A stretch of DNA of 22,737 bases from Brevundimonas sp. UBA2388 (GCA_002343425.1 DDSO01000001.1:726-23462); one strand, 5' to 3'; shown: positions 7,477 through 17,308, counted from the stretch's first letter. Translations and numbers: made by a program. Notes: a model not told the origin generated them from the sequence alone.

Positions 7477-7692
7477 CCCTTGTCATCCCGGACGCCGCAG
7501 AGCGGCGATCCGGGACGGTTGAAGGTCTTCTTAGCGACCTCCCGGAAATCGCGAAGCGATTATCCGGGAGACAGGCGGCAGCCGCACCAAGGCCTGACCT
7601 GTCCCCCGGACAGCTGACGCTTCCGGGGGGGCGAACCTTGGGGCACTCGCCCGTCCCGGCTCTCCGCTTCGCTTCGGCCGGGATGACAAGGG
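7477..7692. repeat. 216-bp inverted-repeat element built of CCCGG hairpins
   Basis: This fills most of the gene-free interval 7415-7764. The ends are perfect 15-bp inverted repeats, CCCTTGTCATCCCGG at 7477-7491 and its reverse complement at 7678-7692. Inside are further hairpins: 7486-7515 (TCCCGGA with TCCGGGA, inner GCCGC with GCGGC), 7539-7570 (CTCCCGGA with TCCGGGAG, inner ATCGC with GCGAT), 7599-7613 (CTGTCC with GGACAG), 7603-7629 (CCCCCGGA with TCCGGGGG) and 7654-7683 (TCCCGG with CCGGGA). No convincing reading frame is present. It looks like a composite of short palindromic repeat units or a small non-autonomous mobile element. Confidence 0.75.
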
Positions 7693-7708
7693 CCCTCCCC
7701 CGGAATCG

Positions 7709-7738
7709 AAAAGGCCGGCCGGGATGTCCCGGCCGGCC
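7709..7738 (-). terminator. Intrinsic terminator of the S41-like gene
   Basis: A 12-bp perfect stem, GGCCGGCCGGGA at 7713-7724 with TCCCGGCCGGCC at 7727-7738, followed on the minus strand by TTTT (7712-7709). It lies 26 bases downstream of the stop of the secreted S41-like gene and fits its direction. Confidence 0.85.
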
Positions 7739-7764
7739 CTTCCTGTCTTTCGAACCTGTCCTGC

Positions 7765-9255
7765 TTACTGGAACAGCGTCCCGACCCACGCGCGGACGGC
7801 CGTCTCATCGACCGGGTTGCCGGTGTAGGTCAGGCCCGCCGCCGGGGTGTAGGGCTGGTTGTTGGCGCGGGGACGCGAGGTCCAGGCCTTGTGGCCGTAG
7901 CTGAGGTCCGAATAGTTCGACGGCAGGCGCAGCAGAGTCGGCTCGACGAAGATCGAGTCGGTGGCCGTGGTCGAACCGGCGATGCGCACGTTCGGCAGTC
8001 TGGACAGCAGGTCCAGGGTGTCGAGGCAGCCGCCCGAGCATCCGGCGTCGACCAGGACGATCACCGGCCCCTGCACCGGGTTGGCGGCGCCGGTGTCGGC
8101 CACGGCCGGGCGGCCGGCGAGGGTGAAGGTCGCACGACCGGCGGCGATTGCGGCGTCAAAGGCGGCCACGATCTCGCGGGTCTGCTCGATCACGAACATG
8201 GATTCCTGGACGAAATAGGGATCGGCCTCCATGCGGCCGAGCGCCGCCGCGTACCAGTCGCGGTTGCCCTGGGTGGCGCGGTAGGTGATGTCGCCGGCGG
8301 CGGGCTGGCGGCTGACGGTGAACTCCGGCGTCCAGATGCGGTTGGCCAGGCCATAGCCCCGCGCGGTCGAGGAGTTCTCGCCCGACCCCGAGGCCGCGCG
8401 CAGGTCCAGAACAAAGCCGGCCGGTCCGCGCAGGGTCGCGGCCTGGGCCTCGACAGCGGCGTTGAAGGCGGGCCAGCCGGCGCTGTCGGAGAAGGAGTGG
8501 ACATGCAGCCACGGCCGGCCGTTGACCGTCTCGACCGCCAGCGGCGTCGCCGGGGGCATGTAGACGGTGGCGCGGTAGGCGGCCTCAAGGTCGCCGGCCA
8601 CGACCGGGATCGGGCGAATCTGGATGTCGCGCGGACGGCCGCGGCCCGACTGGAAGCTGCACTGCGACGGCACGCCGGCGGTGAAGGGATTGTTGCGGTT
8701 CCAGAACAGATAGGGGGCCGAGGTGACGCGGCCGGCCTCGGTGTCCAGATTGCCTTCCCAACGGTCCAGCTTGCCGCGGGCGAACTCCTCGATCGGCACC
8801 ACATTGCAGGAGGTGACCACGTCGCCGACCCGCGGCGCGCCGCGGGTGCCCGGCTTCACATAGGTCACCACATAGCGTCCGTCGCGCCAGCCGGTGGCGA
8901 AGCCCGGCCAGCTGGTGCCGAAATAGGGGCCCATGTTGTCGAAGGTCGGGCTGACCTGGATGTTCGAATCGCGGAAGCCGCCCGCGTAGTAGCGCATCAG
9001 ATAGGCGTGGCTGTGGGCGCTGTTCACCCGCGAGGACAGGTCAAGCGACTCCCGCAGGCCGGTGTCGAGCCAGCCCCGGAAGATCTGGCTGGCCGCGCCC
9101 GGAACCGCCGGCGCAGGATGGTTGGCGGCCAGTTCGTCATGCGACCGCTGGAGATCCTGTCTGGCCAGGGCCCGGAAGTCCTGGGCGAAGGCGGAGCCCG
9201 CGCTGACGACGAGGGACAGGGCGGCAGCGGCGACGAACGTAAGCGGTCGGGACAT
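7765..9255 (-). CDS. Secreted S41-like (C-terminal processing peptidase) family protein
   Basis: A 496-residue exported protein. Residues 1-24 form a clear signal peptide ending AFAQ. The middle has a substrate-loop-like region with conserved Trp/Tyr and several Cys. Near 240-300 the segment LHVHSFSDSAGWPAFNAAV followed by GPAGFVLDLRAASGSG resembles the strand and Asp-Leu-Arg turn that precede the nucleophile in S41 peptidases. GPVIVLVDAGCSGGCLD places S407 where the S41 nucleophile sits, flanked by C406 and C410. The Lys about 25 residues further on, used by CtpA-type enzymes, is not visible, so it may use the Ser-His type mechanism of tricorn-like enzymes or be inactive. The ATG at 9255 begins the signal peptide. 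It is a single gene with its own terminator and is divergent from pccA. Assignment to S41 is by motif; the substrate is unknown. Confidence 0.75.
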   Translation of the reverse strand: MSRPLTFVAAAALSLVVSAGSAFAQDFRALARQDLQRSHDELAANHPAPAVPGAASQIFRGWLDTGLRESLDLSSRVNSAHSHAYLMRYYAGGFRDSNIQVSPTFDNMGPYFGTSWPGFATGWRDGRYVVTYVKPGTRGAPRVGDVVTSCNVVPIEEFARGKLDRWEGNLDTEAGRVTSAPYLFWNRNNPFTAGVPSQCSFQSGRGRPRDIQIRPIPVVAGDLEAAYRATVYMPPATPLAVETVNGRPWLHVHSFSDSAGWPAFNAAVEAQAATLRGPAGFVLDLRAASGSGENSSTARGYGLANRIWTPEFTVSRQPAAGDITYRATQGNRDWYAAALGRMEADPYFVQESMFVIEQTREIVAAFDAAIAAGRATFTLAGRPAVADTGAANPVQGPVIVLVDAGCSGGCLDTLDLLSRLPNVRIAGSTTATDSIFVEPTLLRLPSNYSDLSYGHKAWTSRPRANNQPYTPAAGLTYTGNPVDETAVRAWVGTLFQ

Positions 9256-9475
9256 CAGGTCAGGCTCCAGGCCAGTAAGCGGGACAGGGACGGATCAAGA
9301 TTGAAAGAGTGGTGATGAACGGAACTGGAAGGGGTTAAACCCCATCGGAACCGCCCTTGCCAACCCCATACCCGGCTCAGGTGAACGCCCCCTCCGGTTT
9401 ACTCACGCGGGAACGCGGCCTAATCGGGGCGGTCCCTTCACGCCGCGATCACGTTCGCTTCAGATTCAAAGACGC

Positions 9476-11473
<1,998 letters not shown>

Positions 11474-11476
11474 GGC

Positions 11477-11740
11477 TCAGTCCCGCCGCGTGAACCGCAT
11501 CCCGCGCAGCAGCGGGTCGCTGTAGCTGAAGCCCGTCACGTCGCCGTCCGCATTCCGGTGGAACCGGGCGATCATCGAACCCCGCCGGAACACGTCGGGC
11601 GCTGACGCCGCCAGCTCTAGCCGTCCGAGCGATCCCCGCCCGAACCGCACAGCCACGCCCCCGTCGGCAGCCATGACCTCGGCGGAGGCGGCCGACTCCC
11701 CGGCGTAACATCCGGCATAGACGTGCAAGGCAGGCGGCAT
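11477..11740 (-). CDS. Small orphan domain resembling serine hydrolase C-termini
   Basis: An 87-residue protein. The N-terminal HVYAGCYAG and the C-terminal MIARFHRNADGDVTGFSYSD followed by LLRGMRFTRRD resemble the small beta-barrel domain (DUF3471-like) found after the catalytic domain in beta-lactamase-fold serine hydrolases, where it reads YxGxY and FxRDAxGxVTGL. No catalytic domain is encoded next to it. The ATG at 11740 is preceded by a weak GGGA. No signal peptide is visible. It is convergent with pccA, with three bases between stop codons, and upstream lie about 127 bases without a gene before lipB. It may be a free-standing domain or the remnant of a larger gene; the reading frame is intact and codon use resembles its neighbours. 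Confidence 0.65.
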   Translation of the reverse strand: MPPALHVYAGCYAGESAASAEVMAADGGVAVRFGRGSLGRLELAASAPDVFRRGSMIARFHRNADGDVTGFSYSDPLLRGMRFTRRD

Positions 11741-11867
11741 GGCGGCGTCCCGGTCAGCGGAGCCTGCACCCTGACCGGCGAACGTGTGAGCGGCATGAGC
11801 GAAACCTGAGCATTCGCTGAAAGCGATGGAAGCGGAGCCGCCTGTGGCGCCATCCGGGCGCCCGCGA

Positions 11868-12584
11868 TCATGCCGGCGGCGGGCCGACCACGGTCTCTCC
11901 GAACACCCGCCGGAAACTCATCCTCAGCGCCTCATCCGCCTCATCCATCGTCGCCGGGACACCCAGATCGACCAGGCTGGTCACCCCATGCTCTGCGATC
12001 CCGCACGGCACGATGCCGCTGAAATGGTCCAGCTGCGGCTCAACGTTCAGGCTGATCCCATGGAAGCTGACCCACTTCCTCACCTTCACCCCGATGGCGG
12101 CGATCTTGTCCTCGCGGCTCCAGTCCGGCCCCTTGCGCTCGACCCAGACCCCGACCCGACCCTCGCGCACATCGGCCGGCACGCCGAACGCGCCCAGCGC
12201 CCCGATGATCCACTGCTCCAGGCCGCGCACGAAGGTCCGCACATCCTTGCCGCGCGCGTTCAGGTCCAGCATCACATAGGCCACCCGCTGGCCCGGGCCG
12301 TGATAGGTGAACTGCCCGCCCCGCCCGCTGCGGTGAACCGGGAAACGGGCCGCGTCCAGCAGGTCGCCGTCCTTCGACGAGACGCCCGCCGTGTAGAGCG
12401 GTGGATGCTCCAGCAGCCAGACCAGCTCGCCCGCCTCGCCCGCCGCGATCGCCGCCGCCCGCGCCTCCATGGCCGCGACCGCCGCCTCATAGTCCACATA
12501 GCCTTCGGAGACCGCCCATTCGACCGGGCGTCCATCGGCGCGGACCAGTTTGGATATGGTTTCGCTTAAGGCTTGGGAAAGCAT
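11868..12584 (-). CDS. lipB: Octanoyltransferase LipB
   Basis: A 238-residue LipB, which moves octanoyl groups from acyl carrier protein to lipoyl domains as the first step of lipoate synthesis. The motif [16 protein letters not shown] is at 88-103, the catalytic K167 is in [10 protein letters not shown], and the catalytic C194 is in IVPCGI. HGISLN at 175-180 is also typical. The ATG at 12584 is chosen because GGAGG lies five bases upstream; a longer in-frame start 17 codons earlier would overlap the divergent FliN-like gene. Only 30 bases separate it from that gene. No lipA is in view. Confidence 0.96.
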   Translation of the reverse strand: MLSQALSETISKLVRADGRPVEWAVSEGYVDYEAAVAAMEARAAAIAAGEAGELVWLLEHPPLYTAGVSSKDGDLLDAARFPVHRSGRGGQFTYHGPGQRVAYVMLDLNARGKDVRTFVRGLEQWIIGALGAFGVPADVREGRVGVWVERKGPDWSREDKIAAIGVKVRKWVSFHGISLNVEPQLDHFSGIVPCGIAEHGVTSLVDLGVPATMDEADEALRMSFRRVFGETVVGPPPA

Positions 12585-12614
12585 GACGCCTCCAATGTGG
12601 GGGTCGGGAGCGCC

Positions 12615-12923
12615 ATGCAAGTCCAGACCGCCCACGAACCCGTCTCCTCAGCGTCAGCGTCAGAGTGCCCAGTGAGTCAGATCGAAGCCGTCGATATCGA
12701 AATTTCGGTCGTTCTGGGACGTTCTGTCCTGCCGATGAGTCAGCTTCTGCGGATGGGCCGCGGGGCCGTGATCCCGCTCGACGCCTCCGAACATGACGAG
12801 GTCTGGATTCTCGCCAACAACCACCCGGTCGCCCGCGGCGAGATCGAAATCCGCGACGACCGCATCGCCATCACGGTGACGCGCGCAGCGGACGTGTATG
12901 ACTTCATGGCCGGAGCGGCCTGA
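12615..12923 (+). CDS. FliN/FliM-type flagellar motor switch (SpoA domain) protein
   Basis: A 102-residue protein with a single SpoA domain at about residues 24-98: [20 protein letters not shown], then [10 protein letters not shown], a central [11 protein letters not shown] and the closing IAITVTR. FliN forms the lower C-ring of the flagellar motor with FliM and FliG. The first 20 residues are Ser/Ala-rich. The ATG at 12615 has GGGAG five bases upstream and is preferred to an ATG-free extension that would start inside lipB. No fliG, fliF or flbD is next to it, unlike the usual fliF-fliG-flbE-fliN order in Caulobacter, so it may be a second copy; a type III secretion C-ring protein is less likely. 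Its stop is directly followed by the second heptamer repeat element. Confidence 0.85.
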   Translation: MQVQTAHEPVSSASASECPVSQIEAVDIEISVVLGRSVLPMSQLLRMGRGAVIPLDASEHDEVWILANNHPVARGEIEIRDDRIAITVTRAADVYDFMAGAA

Positions 12924-12930
12924 GGGTGAT

Positions 12931-13033
12931 TGGTGGTTAGAGGTTAGTGATTGCTGTGCCGGATACCGGTGGTTCCGCGCAGCGCCCAAGCGCTGAAGCA
13001 GCAGCCACTAAACACTAATTACTAACCACTCAG
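12931..13033. repeat. Inverted tandem-heptamer element, copy B
   Basis: The left arm (12931-12957) reads as 7-bp units GTTAGAG, GTTAGTG, ATTGCTG; the right arm (13006-13033) reads, in the opposite sense, CACTAAA, CACTAAT, TACTAAC, CACTCAG. GTGGTTAG at 12933-12940 is the exact reverse complement of CTAACCAC at 13022-13029. The core holds two more palindromes: CCGG, ATA, CCGG near 12959-12969 and AGCGC, CCAA, GCGCT at 12981-12994. The element begins eight bases after the FliN stop and precedes tRNA-Leu. The unit NTTAGTG is a near match to TTAGGGA in the first element at 3449-3548. Confidence 0.8.
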
Positions 13034-13086
13034 ACAACCTCTTCCCTTCCGCCCCGACCTCCGCTATCAGCCCCCCTCCGATGCGA

Positions 13087-13171
13087 GCGGTCGTGGCGGA
13101 ATTGGTAGACGCGCAGCGTTGAGGTCGCTGTGGGGCAACCCGTGGAAGTTCGAGTCTTCTCGACCGCACCA
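13087..13171 (+). tRNA. tRNA-Leu (GAG)
   Basis: An 85-nt class II tRNA. The acceptor GCGGTCG pairs perfectly with CGACCGC, followed by A and an encoded CCA. The anticodon stem CAGCG with CGCTG holds loop TTGAGGT, giving GAG. A long variable arm lies near 13130-13145, and the T arm GGAAG with CTTCT closes with one G-T pair. It stands alone, upstream of mgtE in the same direction. Confidence 0.97.
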
Positions 13172-13230
13172 TCTGATTTGACAGGGCGAAACATCGGCGA
13201 ACAGCTGATCTGAAAACAGGGGGGCCAAGC

Positions 13231-14643
13231 GTGAGCAAGATCGCAGACGCCCCCCTGCCCGTCGCCTCCCAGGTTGAAACCGAGCACGTCGCCCTCGACG
13301 AGGACTATGTCCTCACGGCGAATTTCGTCGAGAAGGTCGTTGACGCCTCCGACTCCGGCGACGGGCTGAAGCTCCGCTCGCTGCTGGAAGACCTGCACCC
13401 CGCCGACGTCGCCGACCTGATGGGCTTCCTCACCGCCGAGCACCGTGCGGTCGTCGTTCTCTGGATGCCGCCCGACCTGCTGGCAGAAACCCTGCCGGAG
13501 CTGGACGACAACATCCGCGAGGAGGTGCTCGAGCGCGTCCCGCACCTGACCCTCGCCGAGGCGCTGCAGGAGCTGGACTCCGACGACGCCGCCCTGGTGG
13601 TCGAGGACCTCGAGGACGACCAGCGCGAGAAGGTGCTGGCGGCCATGCCCGAGGTCGACCGCGCCGCGATCGAGAACTCGCTGCGCTACGACGAGGATTC
13701 CGCCGGCCGCCTGATGCAGCGCGAGGTCATGGCCGCGCCGTCGTTCTGGAACGTCGGCGACACCATCGACCACATCCGCAAGCAGGGCGAAGACCTGCCC
13801 GAGCTGTTCTTCGACATCTACATCGTCGATCCGCACAACAAGCCCGTCGGCGGCCTGCCGGTCAGCGGCCTTCTGCGCGCGGCGCGCACCATCGCCCTCG
13901 TCGACATCATGGAGCCGATCAATGCGATCGCCGTCGATCAGGACCAGGAAGAAGTCGCCTACATCTTCGAGAAATACCACCTGATCTCGGCCCCCGTCGT
14001 CGACGCCGCGGGCAGGCTGGTCGGTCAGATCACCGTCGATGACATCGTCAACATCATCCAGGAAGAGAACCGCGAGGACATCCTGCGCCTCGCCGGCGTC
14101 TCGGATGAGGACCGCGGCTCGTCGGTGTCCGAGATCGTGCGCGGCCGCGTGCCCTGGCTGGCGATCAACCTGGCGACCGCGGTTCTCAGCGCCGTCGTGA
14201 TCTCGTGGTTCGAGGCCACCATCGCGCAGATCGTGGCGCTGGTGATCCTGCTCCCCATCGTTTCGGCCATCGGCGGCAACGCCGGCACCCAGGCCCTCAC
14301 GGTGACCGTGCGCGCGCTCGCCACCCGGGAGCTCAACAGTTCCAACGCTCCACGCACCTTCCGCCGGGAGTTCGCCGTCGGACTGGCCAACGGCCTGGTC
14401 CTGGCGCCCCTGATCGGCGTCGCGGCGGGCCTGTGGTTCCGCGACTGGCAGATCGGCGCCGTCATCGCCGCGGCCATGGTGCTCAACCTGCTCGTCGCCG
14501 CGACGGTGGGTATGCTGACCCCCCTGACCCTGTCGCGGCTGAAGTTCGACCCGGCCGTGTCCTCGGCCGTTTTCGTGACCGCCACGACAGACTTCTTCGG
14601 CTTTTTGATCTTCCTCGGTCTCGCCACCATCGTCCTGTTGTAG
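13231..14643 (+). CDS. mgtE: Magnesium transporter MgtE
   Basis: A 470-residue MgtE, a magnesium-selective channel gated by its own cytoplasmic magnesium sensor. The acidic MgtE_N helical domain spans about residues 35-160, two CBS domains about 160-285 (GRLMQREVMAAP, then VDIMEPINAIAVDQDQEEVA and SAPVVDAAGRLVGQITVDDI), a connecting helix follows, and five membrane helices occupy about 305-470. The pore motifs PIVSAIGGNAGTQA and TATTDFFGF are intact; the Asp in the latter is the ion-selectivity residue known from Thermus MgtE. The GTG at 13231 is preceded by a run AGGGGGGCC, a strong Shine-Dalgarno, and no in-frame start lies upstream that fits the family. It is 59 bases after tRNA-Leu and 64 before spmX. 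Confidence 0.96.
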   Translation: MSKIADAPLPVASQVETEHVALDEDYVLTANFVEKVVDASDSGDGLKLRSLLEDLHPADVADLMGFLTAEHRAVVVLWMPPDLLAETLPELDDNIREEVLERVPHLTLAEALQELDSDDAALVVEDLEDDQREKVLAAMPEVDRAAIENSLRYDEDSAGRLMQREVMAAPSFWNVGDTIDHIRKQGEDLPELFFDIYIVDPHNKPVGGLPVSGLLRAARTIALVDIMEPINAIAVDQDQEEVAYIFEKYHLISAPVVDAAGRLVGQITVDDIVNIIQEENREDILRLAGVSDEDRGSSVSEIVRGRVPWLAINLATAVLSAVVISWFEATIAQIVALVILLPIVSAIGGNAGTQALTVTVRALATRELNSSNAPRTFRREFAVGLANGLVLAPLIGVAAGLWFRDWQIGAVIAAAMVLNLLVAATVGMLTPLTLSRLKFDPAVSSAVFVTATTDFFGFLIFLGLATIVLL

Positions 14644-14707
14644 AACGGCGCGTCCCTTGCTGGCTCTCTCTTCGGGCGAGCGCGCCCGTCTCGATTTGGG
14701 TCAATCC

Positions 14708-16060
14708 GTGTCCGAAACGCCCACACCCCGTCTGAAGGTCTCCCGCGAGGGGATGGTTCTCATCAAGAGTTTTGAGGGCTTCCGTCCGCGCGCCGTTCAG
14801 GAAGAGGATGGCCGCTGGGTCATCGGCTACGGCCACACCGCCTCCGCCCGCGAGGGTCTGACCGTCGCCGAGGCCGACGCCGAACTGCTGCTCCAGTACG
14901 ATCTCATGCCCGTGGTCAAGGCGCTGAACGAGCAGGTGCACGGCTCGCTGAACCAGCACCAGTTCGACGCCCTGGCCAGTTTCGCCGTCTCCGTCGGCGT
15001 CGACCGCTTCCTCGCCTCCGACGTCCTGCAAAGGGTCAATGAGGGCCATGCCGGCCAGGCCGCCGACGCCCTGATCGGCTGGCCCGAGGATGCCTCCGCC
15101 GATGCCCGCCTGCGCCGCCGCGCCGCCGAGCGCGCCCTATTCGTCGCCGACCCCGCCTCGCCGGTCACCCTGGCCGAACTGCTCGCCGCGCCCCTTCCGC
15201 CGCCGCCGGTCGCGGCGGCCCCTGAACCCGAAGCGCCCGCGACCGACGCACGCGCCGCCGCCGTCGCCACCCTGTTGGGCGAAACGTCCGAGACTGCGGA
15301 AGCCCCCCGCCCCGTGGCATCGGAAGCGCCCGAGCCCGAGCCCGCCTGGGCCCCCGAGGCCCCCGCATTCGAACCTCCGGCCTTCCAGCCGGCCGATGCG
15401 GTGACGCGGGTCAATCTGGATCGCTATTCCCCCTACGCCGCCGCCATCATCGGCCCCTTGCCGGGCTTCGCCCAGGCAGAGCCCGCCGAGGTGCCCGTCG
15501 TGACGCCGGTCTTCACTGCCGAGCCGGAGCCTGCGCTGCCCGCCGTCGAGCCTCAGCCTGAGCCTGAGACAACGCCCGAGCCGGAGCCGGAGCCCGCCCC
15601 GGCAGAACCCGAGATCCCCGTCACCCCGCTGGTGTCCGCCGCGCCGCTCCCGTCGCCTTTCCCGGCGATGGATCCCGAACTGGTCCTGACCCCCGCCACC
15701 GAGGCCGATTTCGTCGAGGCCGAGCGCCCGGTCTGGCCGTCGGACCAGCGCGCCCCGGCGCCCGCGACTGAGGAAACCGTCCTGTTCGAGGACGAGCCGA
15801 CCCTGTCCGTGCTGCGTCACGAGGTCGAACCCGCCGGCCCGCGCCGCTTCGACTGGAGCGAGACCGGCGCCTTCCTGATCATGGGCGGCGTAGGCCTCGC
15901 CGCCTGCGGGGCCTCGGCCGCCGCTTTCCGCCTCGCGGTCGAACAGCCGTCGCCCATGGGCGAGACCACGGTCATCGCCTGGGCCCTGGCCCTGATCGGC
16001 ATCATCTGCGTCGGGGTGTCGTCGTGGAACCTGTATGTGCGGTGGGGCAAGTCGGACTGA
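14708..16060 (+). CDS. spmX: SpmX, polar muramidase-like developmental regulator
   Basis: A 450-residue protein with the SpmX layout. Residues about 10-150 form a GH24 phage-type lysozyme domain (LIKSFEGFRPRAV and GRWVIGYGHT); residues about 155-380 are a Pro/Glu/Ala-rich linker with EPEPEP runs; two membrane helices at about 387-408 and 421-443 end the protein. In Caulobacter, SpmX localises and activates the histidine kinase DivJ at the stalked pole, and in Asticcacaulis it also sets the stalk site. Of the lysozyme triad, Glu is kept (E23), but the Asp position is E32 and the Thr position is V38, by alignment to phage endolysins, so hydrolytic activity is probably weak or lost. The GTG at 14708 gives the family N-terminus; a TTG 17 codons upstream is less likely. 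Upstream is mgtE; the 64-base gap shows no terminator, so co-transcription is possible. Confidence 0.92.
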   Translation: MSETPTPRLKVSREGMVLIKSFEGFRPRAVQEEDGRWVIGYGHTASAREGLTVAEADAELLLQYDLMPVVKALNEQVHGSLNQHQFDALASFAVSVGVDRFLASDVLQRVNEGHAGQAADALIGWPEDASADARLRRRAAERALFVADPASPVTLAELLAAPLPPPPVAAAPEPEAPATDARAAAVATLLGETSETAEAPRPVASEAPEPEPAWAPEAPAFEPPAFQPADAVTRVNLDRYSPYAAAIIGPLPGFAQAEPAEVPVVTPVFTAEPEPALPAVEPQPEPETTPEPEPEPAPAEPEIPVTPLVSAAPLPSPFPAMDPELVLTPATEADFVEAERPVWPSDQRAPAPATEETVLFEDEPTLSVLRHEVEPAGPRRFDWSETGAFLIMGGVGLAACGASAAAFRLAVEQPSPMGETTVIAWALALIGIICVGVSSWNLYVRWGKSD

Positions 16061-16097
16061 CTTTCCGGCGGCGGCGCGCGGTGCTAACCCCGGCCCC

Positions 16098-17261
16098 ATG
16101 AGCATTCCCAACGCCCCCCAATCGATGGAATTCGGCCTCGGCGAAAACGCCGACATGATCCGCGAGACCACCGCCCGCTGGGCGACCGACCGTCTGGCGC
16201 CCCTGGCTGCCGAGATCGACGAAACCAACGCCTTCAAACGCGAGCTCTGGCCCGAGATGGGCGAGCTGGGCCTGCACGGCATCACCGTCGAGGAGGAATA
16301 CGGCGGCCTCGGCCTCGGCTATCTCGAACACGTCGTGGCCATGGAGGAGGTCTCCCGCGCCTCGGCCTCGATCGGCCTGGCCTACGGGGCCCATTCCAAT
16401 CTGTGCGTCAACCAGATCCGCCGCTGGGGCACCGAAGACCAGAAGCAGAAATACCTGCCCAAACTGATCTCCGGCGAATACGTCGGCTCCCTGGCCATGT
16501 CCGAGGCCGGCTCGGGGTCCGACGTCATGTCGATGCGCACCCAGGCCGTGAAGAAGGGCGACCGCTACGTCCTGAACGGCACGAAATTCTGGATCACCAA
16601 CGCCCCGCACGCCGAGACCCTGGTGGTCTATGCCCGTACCGGCGAAGGCAACGGCGGCGTCACCGCCTTCCTGATCGAGAAGGGGATGAAGGGCTTCAGC
16701 GTCTCGAAGAAGCTCGACAAGATGGGCATGCGCGGCTCGGACACCGCCGAACTGGTGTTCGAGGACTGCGAAGTCCCGGAAGAGAACGTCATGGGTCCCG
16801 TCGGCGGCGGCGCCGGCGTGCTGATGAGCGGGCTCGACTATGAGCGCGCCGTGCTGTCGGCCGGTCCGCTGGGCATCATGCAGGCGGCGCTGGACGTGGT
16901 CCTGCCCTACGTCCGCGAGCGCAAACAGTTCGGCAAGCCGATCGGCTCCTTCCAGCTGATGCAGGCCAAGGTCGCCGACATGTACGTCGCCCTCAACAGC
17001 GCCCGCGCCTATGTCTATGCCGTCGCCCGCGCCTGCGACCAGGGCAAGACCACCCGCTACGACGCCGCCGGCGCCATCCTGCTGGCGTCCGAGAATGCGG
17101 TGAAGGTCAGCCTCGAGGCCGTCCAGGCCCTCGGCGGCGCCGGCTATACGAAGGAGTGGCCGGTCGAACGGCTGGTCCGCGACGCCAAGCTGTACGACAT
17201 CGGGGCCGGGACCAACGAGATCCGCCGCTTCCTGATCGGGCGGGAGTTGCTGGGGAGCTAG
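16098..17261 (+). CDS. ivd: Isovaleryl-CoA dehydrogenase
   Basis: A 387-residue acyl-CoA dehydrogenase of leucine degradation, converting isovaleryl-CoA to 3-methylcrotonyl-CoA with FAD. The FAD-binding segments LAMSEAGSGSDV (132-143) and FWITNA (164-169) are present. The catalytic base is E249 in SGLDYERAVLSAGPLG, the position used by isovaleryl-CoA dehydrogenases, while the position near the C-terminus where most acyl-CoA dehydrogenases carry Glu is Gly (IGAGTNE). This is the diagnostic difference, so the subtype call is firm. The ATG at 16098 follows spmX by 37 bases. The other leucine genes (methylcrotonyl-CoA carboxylase, hydroxymethylglutaryl-CoA lyase) are not next to it, which is unusual since they often form one operon. 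Confidence 0.94.
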   Translation: MSIPNAPQSMEFGLGENADMIRETTARWATDRLAPLAAEIDETNAFKRELWPEMGELGLHGITVEEEYGGLGLGYLEHVVAMEEVSRASASIGLAYGAHSNLCVNQIRRWGTEDQKQKYLPKLISGEYVGSLAMSEAGSGSDVMSMRTQAVKKGDRYVLNGTKFWITNAPHAETLVVYARTGEGNGGVTAFLIEKGMKGFSVSKKLDKMGMRGSDTAELVFEDCEVPEENVMGPVGGGAGVLMSGLDYERAVLSAGPLGIMQAALDVVLPYVRERKQFGKPIGSFQLMQAKVADMYVALNSARAYVYAVARACDQGKTTRYDAAGAILLASENAVKVSLEAVQALGGAGYTKEWPVERLVRDAKLYDIGAGTNEIRRFLIGRELLGS

Positions 17262-17276
17262 CAACCCGCCCAGGGA

Positions 17277-17308
17277 TTGACGATTGTTAAGTGGCGCCCG
17301 CCTATCTA
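17277..17308 (+). promoter_or_regulatory. Possible promoter of the ExoD-like gene
   Basis: TTGACG at 17277-17282 resembles a -35 element, and TATCTA at 17303-17308 could serve as the -10, with a spacing of 20 bases, longer than usual. It lies between the isovaleryl-CoA dehydrogenase stop and the ExoD-like start. The call rests on the -35 match only. Confidence 0.3.

Noticed and set aside
7477..7692. A CRISPR array from the repeated CCCGG words
   Set aside because: The repeats are palindromic halves of different lengths, with no uniform repeat-spacer spacing and no cas genes.
7891..9315. A 474-residue plus-strand frame opposite the S41-like gene
   Set aside because: No motif; the minus-strand frame has a signal peptide and a terminator.
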